A stretch of 64,000 nucleotides of DNA from Trinickia violacea (GCF_005280735.1 NZ_CP040078.1:3100001-3164000), one strand, 5' to 3'. Shown: positions 16,901-25,387, numbered from the stretch's first letter. Translations and numbers: made by a program. Notes: generated from the letters alone by a model not told the origin.

Positions 16901-18056
16901 AGCCCGTGCCGCTCACCGTGCTCGGATCGCCGAATGCGCCCGAGCTGGCACCGCTCACGATGTTACCCGTACCGACGCTGACCGACGACGTGCCGCTGGC
17001 AGAAGCACCATTACCCAACGCCACAGCGTTACTCGCTGTCGCCTTCGCGGTATCGCCAATCGCCACCGCCTCATCGCTACCGGCAAGGGCTTGGTTGCCT
17101 ACGGCAACCGCATTATTGACCGCCAACGTGCTGCCAGAGGTCGCACCTATGGCCGGATCAGTGACGGTAGTGGTCGTACCCGCCTGATTGCCGATCGCCA
17201 CATTGTTGTTGCCGATTACCGCTAATCCCGCCCCGTTGCCCAACGAAACGCTCGAACCGCCGGACGAGCCCGCGCCGGCGAAAGTTCCCATCGAAACATT
17301 ATAAGAACCGTCCAGTGCCTGACCTGCACCAAATCCCACCGCTGCGTTGTAGTTGCTCGGCTGAGCCGCGCCAGCCGCTCCGTAGCCAATGCCCAGTCCC
17401 GTTCCGGCCCAGCTACCGATCGCAACATTGCTGTTGCCAGTCACCAGATTGCCGGACGAGTTCCCATACGACAGATTATTGCTGCCATTGACATTTGAGC
17501 CCGCGTAACTGCCAGTAGCCAGGTTGTCGTCGCCAGTTACATTCCCGCCCGCACTAACACCGATCGCAGTATTGATATCGCCCTTGACGTTTGAGCCAGC
17601 AAACGCGCCAATCGAAATAGCCGAGGCACCGACAGCGTGCGCGCCATCACCCAACGCGATTGCACCGCCCTGGTTCGCAGATCCGGTTGCCCCCACCGGC
17701 GTGCTGTTTGCAGTTGCACCATTACCCAGCGCGGTATCCGCCGTGAAAGATGCGCTCGCACTGTTCCCGACAGCAACGGCTTGGTCACCCAACGCCGACG
17801 CGCCGACGCCCGCCGCGAGCGAATTTGCACCTGTCGCGCCGCTATTGTTGTAGTTGCCTTGCTGTGTACCGCCGTCGTTCACACTGTAATACGCAGATTG
17901 AGCGTGGACGGGTACACCCGCGGCCGTTACCACGATCGCCGCTGCGCAAGCCACGACTGAAGTCGCGCGACCTTTTCCACTTGTCACCGCCAACTCGGAC
18001 GCAACGACCGACTGCCCGCGTGTCCAGCTCCATACAACGTTGTACACCTTGTTCAT
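13968..18056 (-). CDS. Trimeric autotransporter adhesin, YadA family (type Vc)
   Basis: The 1362-residue protein has every part of a type Vc adhesin. Residues 1-52 are an extended ESPR-type signal peptide (MNKVYNVVWSWTRGQ...). The passenger is built of YadA-head repeats (many xxAVAxG, ATALGxxA units). Three near-copies of a HYYSVNDGGTQQGNYNNNGATGA-type unit start sub-blocks. Five neck/stalk motifs (TDAVNVSQL, TDAVNGSQL, TDAVNGSEL, TDAVNLGQL, TDAVNVNQL) separate them. The last 80 residues or so are the membrane anchor, ending in an aromatic residue (VIGAGYQW) for BAM recognition. Such proteins trimerise, insert a 12-strand barrel and bind host surfaces, matrix or abiotic material. The internal repeats could vary in number by recombination. 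Two TpgA-like genes flank it, one decayed. Confidence 0.97.
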   Translation of the reverse strand: MNKVYNVVWSWTRGQSVVASELAVTSGKGRATSVVACAAAIVVTAAGVPVHAQSAYYSVNDGGTQQGNYNNSGATGANSLAAGVGASALGDQAVAVGNSASASFTADTALGNGATANSTPVGATGSANQGGAIALGDGAHAVGASAISIGAFAGSNVKGDINTAIGVSAGGNVTGDDNLATGSYAGSNVNGSNNLSYGNSSGNLVTGNSNVAIGSWAGTGLGIGYGAAGAAQPSNYNAAVGFGAGQALDGSYNVSMGTFAGAGSSGGSSVSLGNGAGLAVIGNNNVAIGNQAGTTTTVTDPAIGATSGSTLAVNNAVAVGNQALAGSDEAVAIGDTAKATASNAVALGNGASASGTSSVSVGTGNIVSGASSGAFGDPSTVSGTGSYSVGNNNTITANNAFVLGSNVTDAVDNSVVLGANSAVAAANTSYYNPGSATLSGTASGVVSVGAPGAERQITNVAPGSYATDAVNVSQLQSLVNTVTASQTHYYSVNDGGAQQGNYNNNGATGANTLAAGVNASAVLQSDMAVGVGAVANGAPASLSGLTSGQATAVGPYAQALSYAATALGNNAQATGDESLAAGNYAIASGHQSLALGHNNRVTGEDAGAVGEGNVISGPAGYAFGNVNNVAANNAAAIGGGNRLALGAGESSVVGSNNIVNAPNVMVLGNSVIVGSGLTGAVVLGDRSTVSAATPTPSGTINGATYTYAGGSPAAGDVVSVGSTTAPRQIQHVAAGRVSATSTDAVNGSQLYATDQAINNLSNVVTATATHYYSVNDGGTQQANYNNNGATGADSLAAGVGAYAPAAFAVALGPFAAATGSAGIAVGQKSSAVSNNDIAIGTNAYAGASISTFSGADSASTAIGENATATGGYSVAQGYGADAVAQDSIAIGSTSTASGIGAIAIGTGASANNKNDVALGAGSGTAAANPTNSATIATASGGQLTLSGFAGANPASVVSVGAPGAERQITNVAAGRVTATSTDAVNGSELYAVASAIDTAVNGGGIKYFHANSNAADSSATGTDSIAVGPSASAYGDSSIAQGSGALAGVNGNTAVSGDVALGSGAQATGGRSLALGNGASVATLGGVALGAGSVASREAGTYVDPITGGSFTTALGAVSVGASGTLRQITNVAPGTQLTDAVNLGQLESALSTLNTTISSLPSTNPGSGRTWITGNPGTYTAPVASGENATAGGSDSVASASGSTAIGDHANASGANSVALGANSVATAPNTVSIGSTGNERTLSNVAAGVNGTDAVNVNQLNAGVSSAVSQSNQYTDQQVSSLRRDMNSGAAAAMAVAGLPQPAGPGKSVLAVAGSTWQGQQGLAFGVSTVSENGRWIYKGSLTTSSRGGTGAVIGAGYQW

Positions 18057-18218
18057 TTCCGTTCCCTCACACGAACCTTCTGGTCCTTCAATTAATTTCG
18101 TATATCTAATTATTTACTTTGTGAAACGTATCTGATAACCGAGTTATTCACCGGTCACTTCTGTGTGCTGTTCCAATGCGCTCGTTACGCCGCCCCGCGG
18201 CCACCGGAAACGAACGCG

Positions 18219-19025
18219 TCACCGCGCCTCAATCTCGACGCGCCGGTTCGGTTGCAAGCACTTCACAAGGGCCGCGCCTGCTTCGACGCCGTCACACTGC
18301 GTGACCGGCTGGCTCGCTCCTAGTCCGATTGCGCGGATCGTCGTACCATCAATGCCTTGCCGGACAAGCAGGTCCCGAACGGTCCGGGCTCGCGCCATCG
18401 ACAGTGCCTCATTGTGCTTGTCCGTCCCGAGCCGGTCGGTGTATCCGGTAACGACGATCTCACGGTGCCCGACGAAATCCCGCGTAATTGCCTCCGCAAT
18501 TTGCGTCACTTGAGTGCGCCCGCCGGGCAGCATATCGGCCAACGCAGCCCCATCGAAGCGAAACAGTCCATCGGTGCCCAGCACTATCTTCTCGGGTCGC
18601 GACGATGTATCGCCGGGCGGGATCACATTGACGTCGGGCGGATTCGCGCGCAACGCGCAATCCGGTTGCCGCCAATATGTGGCCGTCACTCGCGAATGCC
18701 CATCGAATCGGATCTGATACTGGCACGTGACGAAGTCGTTGCTGCCTCCGATGTGGAAATCGAAGACGTAATTCCAGACGTGTACGAAGAACACTCCTTC
18801 GTCAAAGTGCGGTGGGCCGATCAGCGCATATATCTGGTTCTTGGTCATGCCCGGCCGGATCTGGCGAAGATTGGCGACATTGACGAATTCCCCTCCTTTC
18901 ATCCGCGCCGAATCGCGCGCTGGAAATTCTGGTGACGTTGCACCCGGACGGCTTGTGGTTCCGCAACCGGCCAGCATCATGCTAAACGCGGCCAATGCAA
19001 CTACATGAGCTAATTTCGTATTCAT
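18219..19025 (-). CDS. TpgA-like adhesin-associated lipoprotein (SmpA/BamE + OmpA)
   Basis: The 268-residue protein has a lipoprotein signal (AAFSMMLAGC, lipidated Cys at about 22) and a SmpA/BamE-like domain at residues about 45-130 (ANLRQIRPGMTKNQIYALIGPP). Its C-terminal OmpA-like peptidoglycan-binding domain (about 165-268) has VTGYTDRLGTDKHNEALSMARA and ends PNRRVEIEAR. This fusion is that of TpgA, known in Acinetobacter to anchor the adhesin AtaA to peptidoglycan and stabilise it on the surface. Position upstream of the adhesin on the same strand fits that role. Two cysteines near the C-terminus (QCDGV, KCLQP) may form a disulfide. Confidence 0.9.
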   Translation of the reverse strand: MNTKLAHVVALAAFSMMLAGCGTTSRPGATSPEFPARDSARMKGGEFVNVANLRQIRPGMTKNQIYALIGPPHFDEGVFFVHVWNYVFDFHIGGSNDFVTCQYQIRFDGHSRVTATYWRQPDCALRANPPDVNVIPPGDTSSRPEKIVLGTDGLFRFDGAALADMLPGGRTQVTQIAEAITRDFVGHREIVVTGYTDRLGTDKHNEALSMARARTVRDLLVRQGIDGTTIRAIGLGASQPVTQCDGVEAGAALVKCLQPNRRVEIEAR

Positions 19026-19379
19026 TTCAAGAGTCGATATTCGCGCGACTCGAACCGGCGCGCCGTGAATCTGGATTTATTGATTGCGGCCGTAGCGGTC
19101 GTCGATTCACGACATTAAAAATTCTCTTTTTCTTCAATTAATTTCGCTTTAAGTACTGCCGTCCGATTTCAAGCGTATCCACATGGAAAGTCGCGCCACT
19201 TCATACGTGCCGGGCAACGGGAAACACTGCCGATCGTACGTTATACGTTCAACCACAACCTGTATGGTGCGAGAATTTTTCAGAATTCGAATCGTTTTTG
19301 ACAAAAGTTGTCAATTGTCAATGAGCTGCGAAGCTGACCATAAAATCAATTCGTCGTACTTTATGTATTTGATAATATT
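19026..19379. other. AT-rich divergent intergenic region
   Basis: It separates the TpgA-like gene (minus) from the response regulator operon (plus) and is much richer in AT than its surroundings, a typical H-NS target. It holds candidate operator repeats near 19299-19321. No ORF worth calling. Confidence 0.6.
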
Positions 19380-19389
19380 TTGACAATTG
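19312..19389. promoter_or_regulatory. Paired inverted operator-like motif around the promoter
   Basis: CAATTGTCAA at 19312-19321 has its exact inverse TTGACAATTG at 19380-19389, 58 bp apart. A further related TTGACA...TTGTC copy lies at 19299-19312. The downstream copy covers the -35 box of the response regulator promoter, so a bound regulator there could repress or loop. Confidence 0.5.
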
Positions 19390-19407
19390 TTTAGATTTAA
19401 ATATGAT
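19380..19407 (+). promoter_or_regulatory. Sigma70-type promoter of the signalling operon
   Basis: TTGACA (19380-19385), a 16-base AT-rich spacer and TATGAT (19402-19407) closely match the sigma70 consensus. They lie about 50 bp ahead of the response regulator ATG at 19456. Confidence 0.75.
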
Positions 19408-19455
19408 TGCTCTGCTAGAGTGCGACGCGTTCATTCATTAACAGAATACGCGGCC

Positions 19456-20178
19456 ATGCGTATCGCTATCCTCGAAGACGAAGTAACACAGATGGAATAT
19501 CTGGTCCATGCGCTCGAACAGCATTTCGCTTCGAGCGCCGACGGATTATCCTGCGTCTGCTTCGGCCTCGGAGAATCGCTGCGCGGTGCTCTGCGGTCCG
19601 AAACGTTCGACCTGCTAGTGCTCGACTGGAACGTGCCTGACCTGGATGGGCTCGATCTCTTGCGTTGGGTGCGTGAGTACCGGGAAAGCCAGGTGCCCGT
19701 CATCGTGCTGAGTTCACGCGGTTCCGAATGCGACGTTGCTGCGGCGCTCGCGACCGGGGCGGACGACTACCTGATCAAGCCACTCAGGCCGCTCGAACTG
19801 GCGGCACGGATCCAGAACCTGTTGCGCAAGCAGCAACCCCAAACACAACAGCGGGCGATTGAACGATTCGGGTACTGGGAATTCGATCGCGCAAGTTCCA
19901 CCGCGCGCCTGTCCCATCCCTCAAATTGCTGTGAAGTCGAACTCACCGCACGCGAATTCCGTCTTGCGCTGGCGCTGTTCGGCAATCTTGGGCAGACCGT
20001 ATCGCGCGGTTACTTGATGGAGCGTATGGGAACCAGCGGCGAGTCGCTGAGCCGCTCGCTCGACAGCCAGATATACCGGCTGCGAACGAAGCTCGGTCTG
20101 CGCCCGGCGCACGGCGTAAGGCTCCAGACCATCTATGGAAAGGGCTACCGGCTGGAGGTCTTTGATAAAGATGCGTAG
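19456..20178 (+). CDS. OmpR-type response regulator of the adhesin-linked system
   Basis: The 240-residue protein (ATG at 19456) has a receiver domain with acidic pocket AILEDEV, phospho-acceptor Asp in LLVLDWNVPDLDG, Ser in IVLSSRG and Lys in YLIKPLRP. A winged-helix output domain follows (LTAREFRLALALF, SLSRSLDSQIYRLRTKLG, TIYGKGYRLEV). It overlaps the next gene by 8 bp and shares an operon with a FecR-like protein and a CHASE2 histidine kinase, its probable partner. The adhesin and TpgA-like genes across the divergent promoter are the obvious target candidates, by position only. Confidence 0.93.
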   Translation: MRIAILEDEVTQMEYLVHALEQHFASSADGLSCVCFGLGESLRGALRSETFDLLVLDWNVPDLDGLDLLRWVREYRESQVPVIVLSSRGSECDVAAALATGADDYLIKPLRPLELAARIQNLLRKQQPQTQQRAIERFGYWEFDRASSTARLSHPSNCCEVELTAREFRLALALFGNLGQTVSRGYLMERMGTSGESLSRSLDSQIYRLRTKLGLRPAHGVRLQTIYGKGYRLEVFDKDA

Positions 20179-21526
20179 AGCGAAATTACGTCGTGGCGCG
20201 CTGCGCCGTTTTCTAAAATACGTGTTACCGATCATCGCCGTATTTGCGGAGGCGGCATCTTTCGGGCAAGACCACACCCACGTTCTGCGACCGGGCGACA
20301 CGCTGTGGGGCATCGCCGGACAATATCTTCAGTCGCCACTGCTTTGGCCTGACATCCAGCGACTTAATGGCGTTGGGGACCCGAAGAGGCTGCGCCCCGG
20401 AATGGCGCTTGACCTGAACCTAGCCTCCAGAAAGTTCACATTGGAACCGAGTGCCAGCCCGCACGGCCGACAGGCAGCCGATTCGGCCGCATGGACCCGT
20501 GACGTGCTCGCCGTTGCCGGCATCGCGGAATTGTCCGGTACGGCGACCCTGAAACGAGGCGACGCACTGGCGCAGCCGCTCGACGAGGGCACACCAGTGC
20601 GCGCGGGCGACATCCTGGAGACCGACGAACACACCTATCTCAGCTTCCGCTTGCGCGACGGCAGCACGCTCGTGATGCCGTCCAGCAGCACCGTGCAAGT
20701 GGCCGTCGCCAACGGGAGCGCGACGCTGCTGCAATTACTTGACGGCCGCGTCGACGCGCGGGTCGCAAAGCAACATGGCCGCAGGTTCGAGATTCGTAGT
20801 CGTACCGTCGCGCTCGGCGTGCGCGGCACGCACTTTCGTGTGCGTAACGAGCACGGCACGGTCACGGCCGAAGTGCTCACGGGTGTCATCGCAGTCTCGG
20901 TCGACGGTCATCCGGATATTCTTCTCGATGCTGGACACGGGACGGCACTTGCCGGAGCCGGCGCGCTCGAGTCCCGACAGTTGCTGCCGCCTCCTGGGTT
21001 GTCAGACAGCCGCTTCGTTACTAAAACGTTGTCAGCGCAACCTGTTATCGGAGCCAGCGACTATCATTTATTGCTTTCCACCGACCCGGAATTCGTTCAC
21101 GTTGTCTACGAGGCGACCGCGAAAGACGGCGTATTCTCGTTGCCCGGTGATCTTCCTGGCGGCTTTTACCACGCCAGATTGAGCGCCTTCGATGTGCTCG
21201 GCATCGAAGGGGTGCCCAACGACACCATCGTCCATATCCCGGACGAGCGGCAGGAGGACGACGTCCGGCGAATGAGTGACGGCCGTTATGAAATACACTG
21301 GTCCGCGCCCCTACGGCAGCGATGCAACTTCGAACTCGCGCGCGCGGCCGATTTCGCGAGCCCGATCGTCAGCGAGCCGGTCGTGTACGGCAACGGTGTC
21401 GTGGTCGGGCCGATCGATGTTTCAGGCCGCTACTATTGGCGCGTACGTGCAGTGACCGCCACCGGTGAACCACCGATCGCGGCCGGCATGTTCGACATCC
21501 AGCCCAGCGTACGGGTGGGCGACTAA
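20171..21526 (+). CDS. LysM-FecR domain envelope protein
   Basis: The start is the ATG at 20171, inside the end of the response regulator gene; product 451 residues. Residues 1-35 are a signal peptide or anchor (RRFLKYVLPIIAVFAEAASFG). A LysM domain follows (HVLRPGDTLWGIAGQYL, RLRPGMALDLN) that would hold peptidoglycan. A FecR domain at about residues 150-250 has VRAGDILETDEHTYLSFRL and RTVALGVRGTHFRVR. The C-terminal 180 residues look like repeated beta-sandwich modules (VYEATAKDGVFSLPGDLPGGFYHARLSA). The protein is probably periplasmic, reading the cell wall and passing a signal to the CHASE2 kinase encoded next. FecR-LysM genes with CHASE2 proteins form a known recurring neighbourhood; the ligand is unknown. 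Confidence 0.85.
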   Translation: MRRAKLRRGALRRFLKYVLPIIAVFAEAASFGQDHTHVLRPGDTLWGIAGQYLQSPLLWPDIQRLNGVGDPKRLRPGMALDLNLASRKFTLEPSASPHGRQAADSAAWTRDVLAVAGIAELSGTATLKRGDALAQPLDEGTPVRAGDILETDEHTYLSFRLRDGSTLVMPSSSTVQVAVANGSATLLQLLDGRVDARVAKQHGRRFEIRSRTVALGVRGTHFRVRNEHGTVTAEVLTGVIAVSVDGHPDILLDAGHGTALAGAGALESRQLLPPPGLSDSRFVTKTLSAQPVIGASDYHLLLSTDPEFVHVVYEATAKDGVFSLPGDLPGGFYHARLSAFDVLGIEGVPNDTIVHIPDERQEDDVRRMSDGRYEIHWSAPLRQRCNFELARAADFASPIVSEPVVYGNGVVVGPIDVSGRYYWRVRAVTATGEPPIAAGMFDIQPSVRVGD

Positions 21527-21529
21527 TCC

Positions 21530-23884
21530 GTGAGCCGCCGCTTCATCCTCGAGTGGCTGCTGATCGCGCTGCTGATGGCGCCGCTCCAGTGGTGGCTGCA
21601 GGACGCGCCCAGCGTCCCGCTGGTCGACGCAATGCTGTACGACTGGGCCATGAGCCAGCAACGCGCAGCGCCGTCGCCCGACGTGCTGATCGTCGGGATC
21701 GATGCACGCAGTCTCGCGGAACTCGGGCCCTGGCCCTGGCCCCGCAAGACGCACGCGCAGCTCCTCGACACGCTTGCGCACGACGGCGCGCGACGTGTGC
21801 TGCTCGATTTCTTCCTCGAGGAACCATCCACCAATCGCGATGACGATCTCCGCCTTGCCGCAGCGCTGGGCAGGCTACCCGTCTATCTTCCGCTGCGGGT
21901 CGCGGAAAGCCGGGCGAACGGATCGAACGAGCCGGACGGCTTCGTCCGTCCGCTGCCACTGTTCAACCAAAGCGTCGTGGCAACCGCTCATGCCAATGTG
22001 ACTGTCGACGCAGATGGGGTGGCGCGCTGGATATTCATGCGCGAAGGCGTGCCAGGGCGGCTCGAGCCATTCGTTGGCACCCTGCTGGCCGGTCAATCCG
22101 CGCTTGCGCCGTCGGCTCGCACGAGCGCGATGCCCGTGCATAGCGATGGCTGGGACCACCAGGAACCATTCGGTTTTCCCCTTACGCAACCGCTGCACGG
22201 ATGGCACACCGTATCGTACATAAGCTTGCTTCGCGGTCAGGTACCCGCCGAATTCGTGCGCGGCAAGCTGGTGCTGGTCGGCCCACTAGAGGATTCCCAT
22301 CTCGAGCGCCTCGTCCCGGTTGGCGTGCCCGGCGGCGCCGCATCGCTCGCCGGCGTCGAGTTGTTGGCTGACGCAGTCGACGCACTGCGCCACGGCCGGG
22401 CCATCCACTTGCTCCCGCGCCTGGCGCTCGCATTCAGCGCGACCGTGCCAATATGGCTCGCCCTGACTCTGTTCCTTCCAGCCGCCCGTTACAGCTTGGC
22501 AATTGTCGTTTGCGTAGCCGGCTCGTGGCTCGCCATAAGCCTGCTGCTGCTCGCGTACGCGAATGTGTGGTTACCGCCACTACCGACGCTGCTGGGGTTG
22601 ACCATTGCCTATTTTCTATGGAGTTGGCGTCGCCTTTCCGCATTCTTCCAGTTCTTCGGCAAGCGAATCGCCATGCTGAACGCGTTGCCGGCTGGTGCAT
22701 TTGAACCGGGCGGCCGCCTCGGCGCACCTGCCTGGGATCACGTCGTCGCGCAGATGGCCGCGCTCGACGCAGCCATCAATCGCGTGACGAAAATCAAGAC
22801 GATGCTGAGTGTCAGCATCTCTCAAATGCCCGTTGCAGTGCTGGTCTGCTTCGACGATGGCACGATAACGCAGAGCAACGACGCGGCGCGCCGGTTGCTG
22901 GAGCCGTCCACAGTGCTCCACGACGCGACGGAAGACGCTCTGTCACGTCGCGATCTGCTGTCGATTCTGCGTGAAACTTGTGTGACACAGCTAGGGGGCG
23001 CGTCTTCCGTCCGCCCGTGGTTCGAAACTCTGCACAACGAATACGTTACGCAGCGCGGCCAGGTCTTCAAGCCGCGTGTCGCAGCGCTCGACATTTTCGG
23101 CGATGAACCGAGACGATGGATGGTTGCACTGCACGACGTGACGAGCGAGCACCGGATCAAACTTGAGCGTGAACAGTGGATCGGCTACATCTCACATGAT
23201 CTTCGCACGCCACAGATCAACATCATCAGCCTGCTGAACTTGTATGCCGACGGCGCCGCACAACTCGACGAACGCGCGCTGATTGACGGAGTACGGCGCG
23301 AGACGGAACGCTCGATCCGCCTCGCCGACAGTATCCTAGATCTGCTCACTGCCCGATCGGACCGTTATCGCTTCGAACCGGTTCCGGTCGCCGCGCTCGC
23401 GCTCGACGCGGTCGATCAAGTCTGGGCGAACGCCGCAGCGAAAAATGTCACAATCGATACGCGCATCACCGACGACGATGCGACGCTCTGGGCCGACGGT
23501 CCGCTGCTGACCCGGGCATTCGTCAATCTGCTGCACAACGCAATTCGCCACAGCGCGTCCGGCGACACGATCGATGTCTGCGTGACAGTCGATTACGATG
23601 TGGTGCTGCCGCGCATCCACGTCGCGATCCGCGACGCGGGCGAAGGGATGTCGCAGCAACACGTAATGCACCTGTTCGAAAGTCCGCCGGCCATACCGTC
23701 GCTCCACGTCAACCGCGATGACGACGGTATCACGCCGCGCGACGATGTTCGGTCGCACGGCATGGGAATACCGATGGTCCTGGAAATCGTGGCCAGACAC
23801 GAAGGTCACGTCACCGCCCACAGCCTTCCAGGCGCGGGAGCGACCTTTCTGATTGAATTCCCGGTGTGCGTGGTGGAACGTTGA
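21530..23884 (+). CDS. CHASE2-domain sensor histidine kinase
   Basis: GTG start at 21530, 3 bp after the FecR-like gene; 784 residues. An N-terminal signal anchor is followed by a periplasmic CHASE2 domain (about 45-290; VLIVGIDARSLAELGPWPWPR, LLDFFLEEPSTN). Three membrane spans lie at about 295-365 (LALAFSATVPIWLALTLF, YSLAIVVCVAGSWLA, VWLPPLPTLLGLTIAYFLW). A PAS-like cytoplasmic linker leads to HisKA with the phospho-accepting His in YISHDLRTPQINIIS. The ATPase domain has an N box (NLLHNAIRHS), G1 (RDAGEGM) and G2 (HGMGIPMVLEIV). All catalytic motifs are present. The family senses extracellular cues through CHASE2; the cue is unknown. Confidence 0.94.
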   Translation: MSRRFILEWLLIALLMAPLQWWLQDAPSVPLVDAMLYDWAMSQQRAAPSPDVLIVGIDARSLAELGPWPWPRKTHAQLLDTLAHDGARRVLLDFFLEEPSTNRDDDLRLAAALGRLPVYLPLRVAESRANGSNEPDGFVRPLPLFNQSVVATAHANVTVDADGVARWIFMREGVPGRLEPFVGTLLAGQSALAPSARTSAMPVHSDGWDHQEPFGFPLTQPLHGWHTVSYISLLRGQVPAEFVRGKLVLVGPLEDSHLERLVPVGVPGGAASLAGVELLADAVDALRHGRAIHLLPRLALAFSATVPIWLALTLFLPAARYSLAIVVCVAGSWLAISLLLLAYANVWLPPLPTLLGLTIAYFLWSWRRLSAFFQFFGKRIAMLNALPAGAFEPGGRLGAPAWDHVVAQMAALDAAINRVTKIKTMLSVSISQMPVAVLVCFDDGTITQSNDAARRLLEPSTVLHDATEDALSRRDLLSILRETCVTQLGGASSVRPWFETLHNEYVTQRGQVFKPRVAALDIFGDEPRRWMVALHDVTSEHRIKLEREQWIGYISHDLRTPQINIISLLNLYADGAAQLDERALIDGVRRETERSIRLADSILDLLTARSDRYRFEPVPVAALALDAVDQVWANAAAKNVTIDTRITDDDATLWADGPLLTRAFVNLLHNAIRHSASGDTIDVCVTVDYDVVLPRIHVAIRDAGEGMSQQHVMHLFESPPAIPSLHVNRDDDGITPRDDVRSHGMGIPMVLEIVARHEGHVTAHSLPGAGATFLIEFPVCVVER

Positions 23885-24407
23885 CTTGCCGTTTCACAAA
23901 ATGCAACTATATTCGCGAGAGGCGTTCCCATTGCAACAACTCACGTCAACTGGTCGCGCGTTGCCGGCGCCAGCAATTGCAGATAGCCAGTTGCCGCCCG
24001 ATATACCCCGCACCGGCAGCTCGCCACCCAAGGCCCGGTTTTGTTGGGCCTTGTAGATTTTCAGTAGCCTTGTTGTTATCAACCGTTGCCTGACGTAGCG
24101 ACTTGTTATTGCCTGTTATTTTCCGCAGCTCGCCCTCAATCTCGAGGTGGAAAGAGGCACGATGCATCTGTAGGACGGTATCGCTACGCGCTCCCGCCTT
24201 CAGATCGTGCTCCAAGTGCCTGCCCTTGGAGAACCCGGCTACGGTCAGCGCTCACATGCCTGTCACCTGCTCCAGAAACAGCAAACCCGGCCGAAGCCGG
24301 GTCGCGTTTCGCGGACGATGCGCACGATTGGGCCCGAGCGCCTATCCTGCAAGTGAGGGGGAATTTCTCCAGGCTCGCATCGGCATAATGTGGAATCTAA
24401 CGCCATT
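23885..24407. other. Intergenic with two hairpins
   Basis: No gene is convincing in this 520-bp gap between the signalling operon and the last immunity gene. Besides the hairpin at 24029 there is a 7-bp stem at 24285-24302 (ACCCGGC/GCCGGGT). Confidence 0.5.
24029..24053 (+). terminator. Putative terminator of the signalling operon
   Basis: CAAGGCCC pairs with GGGCCTTG around a 9-base loop, followed by GTAGATTTT. It lies 145 bp past the histidine kinase stop, with only a short T-run. Confidence 0.5.
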
Positions 24408-24872
24408 TCACCCGGACAACTTGATCAAGTCGAGAATGTCCTTAACATATTTCTTCGCATGGGGAATTCTTGCCGTCTTTACATATTCCTCAAGATGCTC
24501 ACGCCCTTTGGCTGCCAACAAGAATTCGATGGCATACATCAACAGAATTCCGCGAGAGAAGCCCTGCACCTGTTCCTTTTGGTCGAACTCCTCTACCTCT
24601 TCGCCTTTCGGGAATTCCTGCCCAACAGCATTCTTTTTGAAGAACTCGATCTTCGCCACACAGAAATTGATAAACGTATCGTTGTACGTTTGCACCAACG
24701 CTTCAATGTCGCGCAGACTCATGCCGGATACTTCCACCCTGCCTTTGTCGAACTTGAAGATAACGTCGCCGTATTGCGCGTAGATCAGTATCCCGGTACG
24801 TTTGCAAACTTCATCAAGGCACTTTTGATATTGCGGTGAAAAAGCAAATTCATACAGAGCGTCGTTTACCAT
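24408..24872 (-). CDS. Candidate immunity protein to the orphan LHH nuclease tip
   Basis: The 154-residue protein has no signal peptide and is predicted cytosolic, as needed against a nuclease. It is mixed alpha/beta with a helical centre (MSLRDIEALVQTYNDTFINFCVAKIEFF, FSRGILLMYAIEFLLAAKG). Its ATG overlaps the stop of the orphan Rhs tip by a few bases, so the two are translationally coupled as toxin/immunity pairs usually are. The family is not recognised from sequence; position is the basis for the call. Even if the toxin tip is silent, this gene may be kept to protect against siblings carrying that tip. Confidence 0.65.
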   Translation of the reverse strand: MVNDALYEFAFSPQYQKCLDEVCKRTGILIYAQYGDVIFKFDKGRVEVSGMSLRDIEALVQTYNDTFINFCVAKIEFFKKNAVGQEFPKGEEVEEFDQKEQVQGFSRGILLMYAIEFLLAAKGREHLEEYVKTARIPHAKKYVKDILDLIKLSG

Positions 24873-25387
24873 GTATCTATCCCTTTCGTGACACCCAGCA
24901 GATCTTCACCTGTGTGCCGATATGGATCAACCGCTTCGTGCTGCCAAGGCGTTAGCTCACTGAGATTCGACGGAGCATGCACCCCGGTACCTCCTATGCG
25001 TTGCGGAATGTTCGTATGATGCAACTCCATCGCAACGTCTTTGGTCGAAATCTGCCCTGTCGACCGATTCACAACCTCCACGGTCATCTTGGGTGCCCTG
25101 CCAGCCAACATCTCGTTGATGTTATTTGCTGAATACCGCCCCGTCGGATTCAAGTTTTCGTTTCGACCAACGGCTTTCCAATAGTTCTTGCGCTCTGTAT
25201 TCCAACAAGCCCAGCCCCACGGATCGATCCAACTGATCGGGTTGGGCGCGTATTGATATATCCTCCGAGCATTTACCTGCTTCGGATCGAGCCAGTCCCT
25301 AGCTGGAAACGCGAACGTGGACTGTTTACGATCACCGCCTGCCAGGGGAACGATGAACCGCTCACGCCGCCCTTCGCTCCTTGTGTG
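24866..25387 (-). pseudogene. Orphan Rhs C-terminal tip with LHH-type nuclease
   Basis: Directly after the stop of the ankyrin gene, and in the same frame, 173 codons are open. The first part is a damaged copy of the Rhs core end (ERFIVPLAGG against GRFITPDPIGLAGG in the full gene). Then comes the exact hinge YQYAPNPISWIDPWG, followed by a different tip: ACWNTERKNYWKAVGRN, MELHHTNIPQR, LTPWQHEAVDPYRHTG. The LHH motif and following HxxxxDPY fit the LHH nuclease family of the HNH/Endo VII superfamily. There is no good start codon, so it is a displaced tip that could be used after recombination with the upstream rhs gene through the shared hinge. Orphan tips of this kind are known for Rhs loci. 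Confidence 0.8.

Noticed and set aside
14934..17225. Two long plus-strand frames opposite the adhesin
   Set aside because: Arg/His-rich shadows caused by the repetitive adhesin codons; no start or motif.
13968..18056. Possible CRISPR-like repeats in the adhesin
   Set aside because: The repeats are in-frame coding units of a YadA head, with no regular spacer length and no cas genes in the window.
24103..24783. 226-codon plus-strand frame
   Set aside because: It lies opposite the 154-aa immunity candidate, which has a coupled start and better composition.
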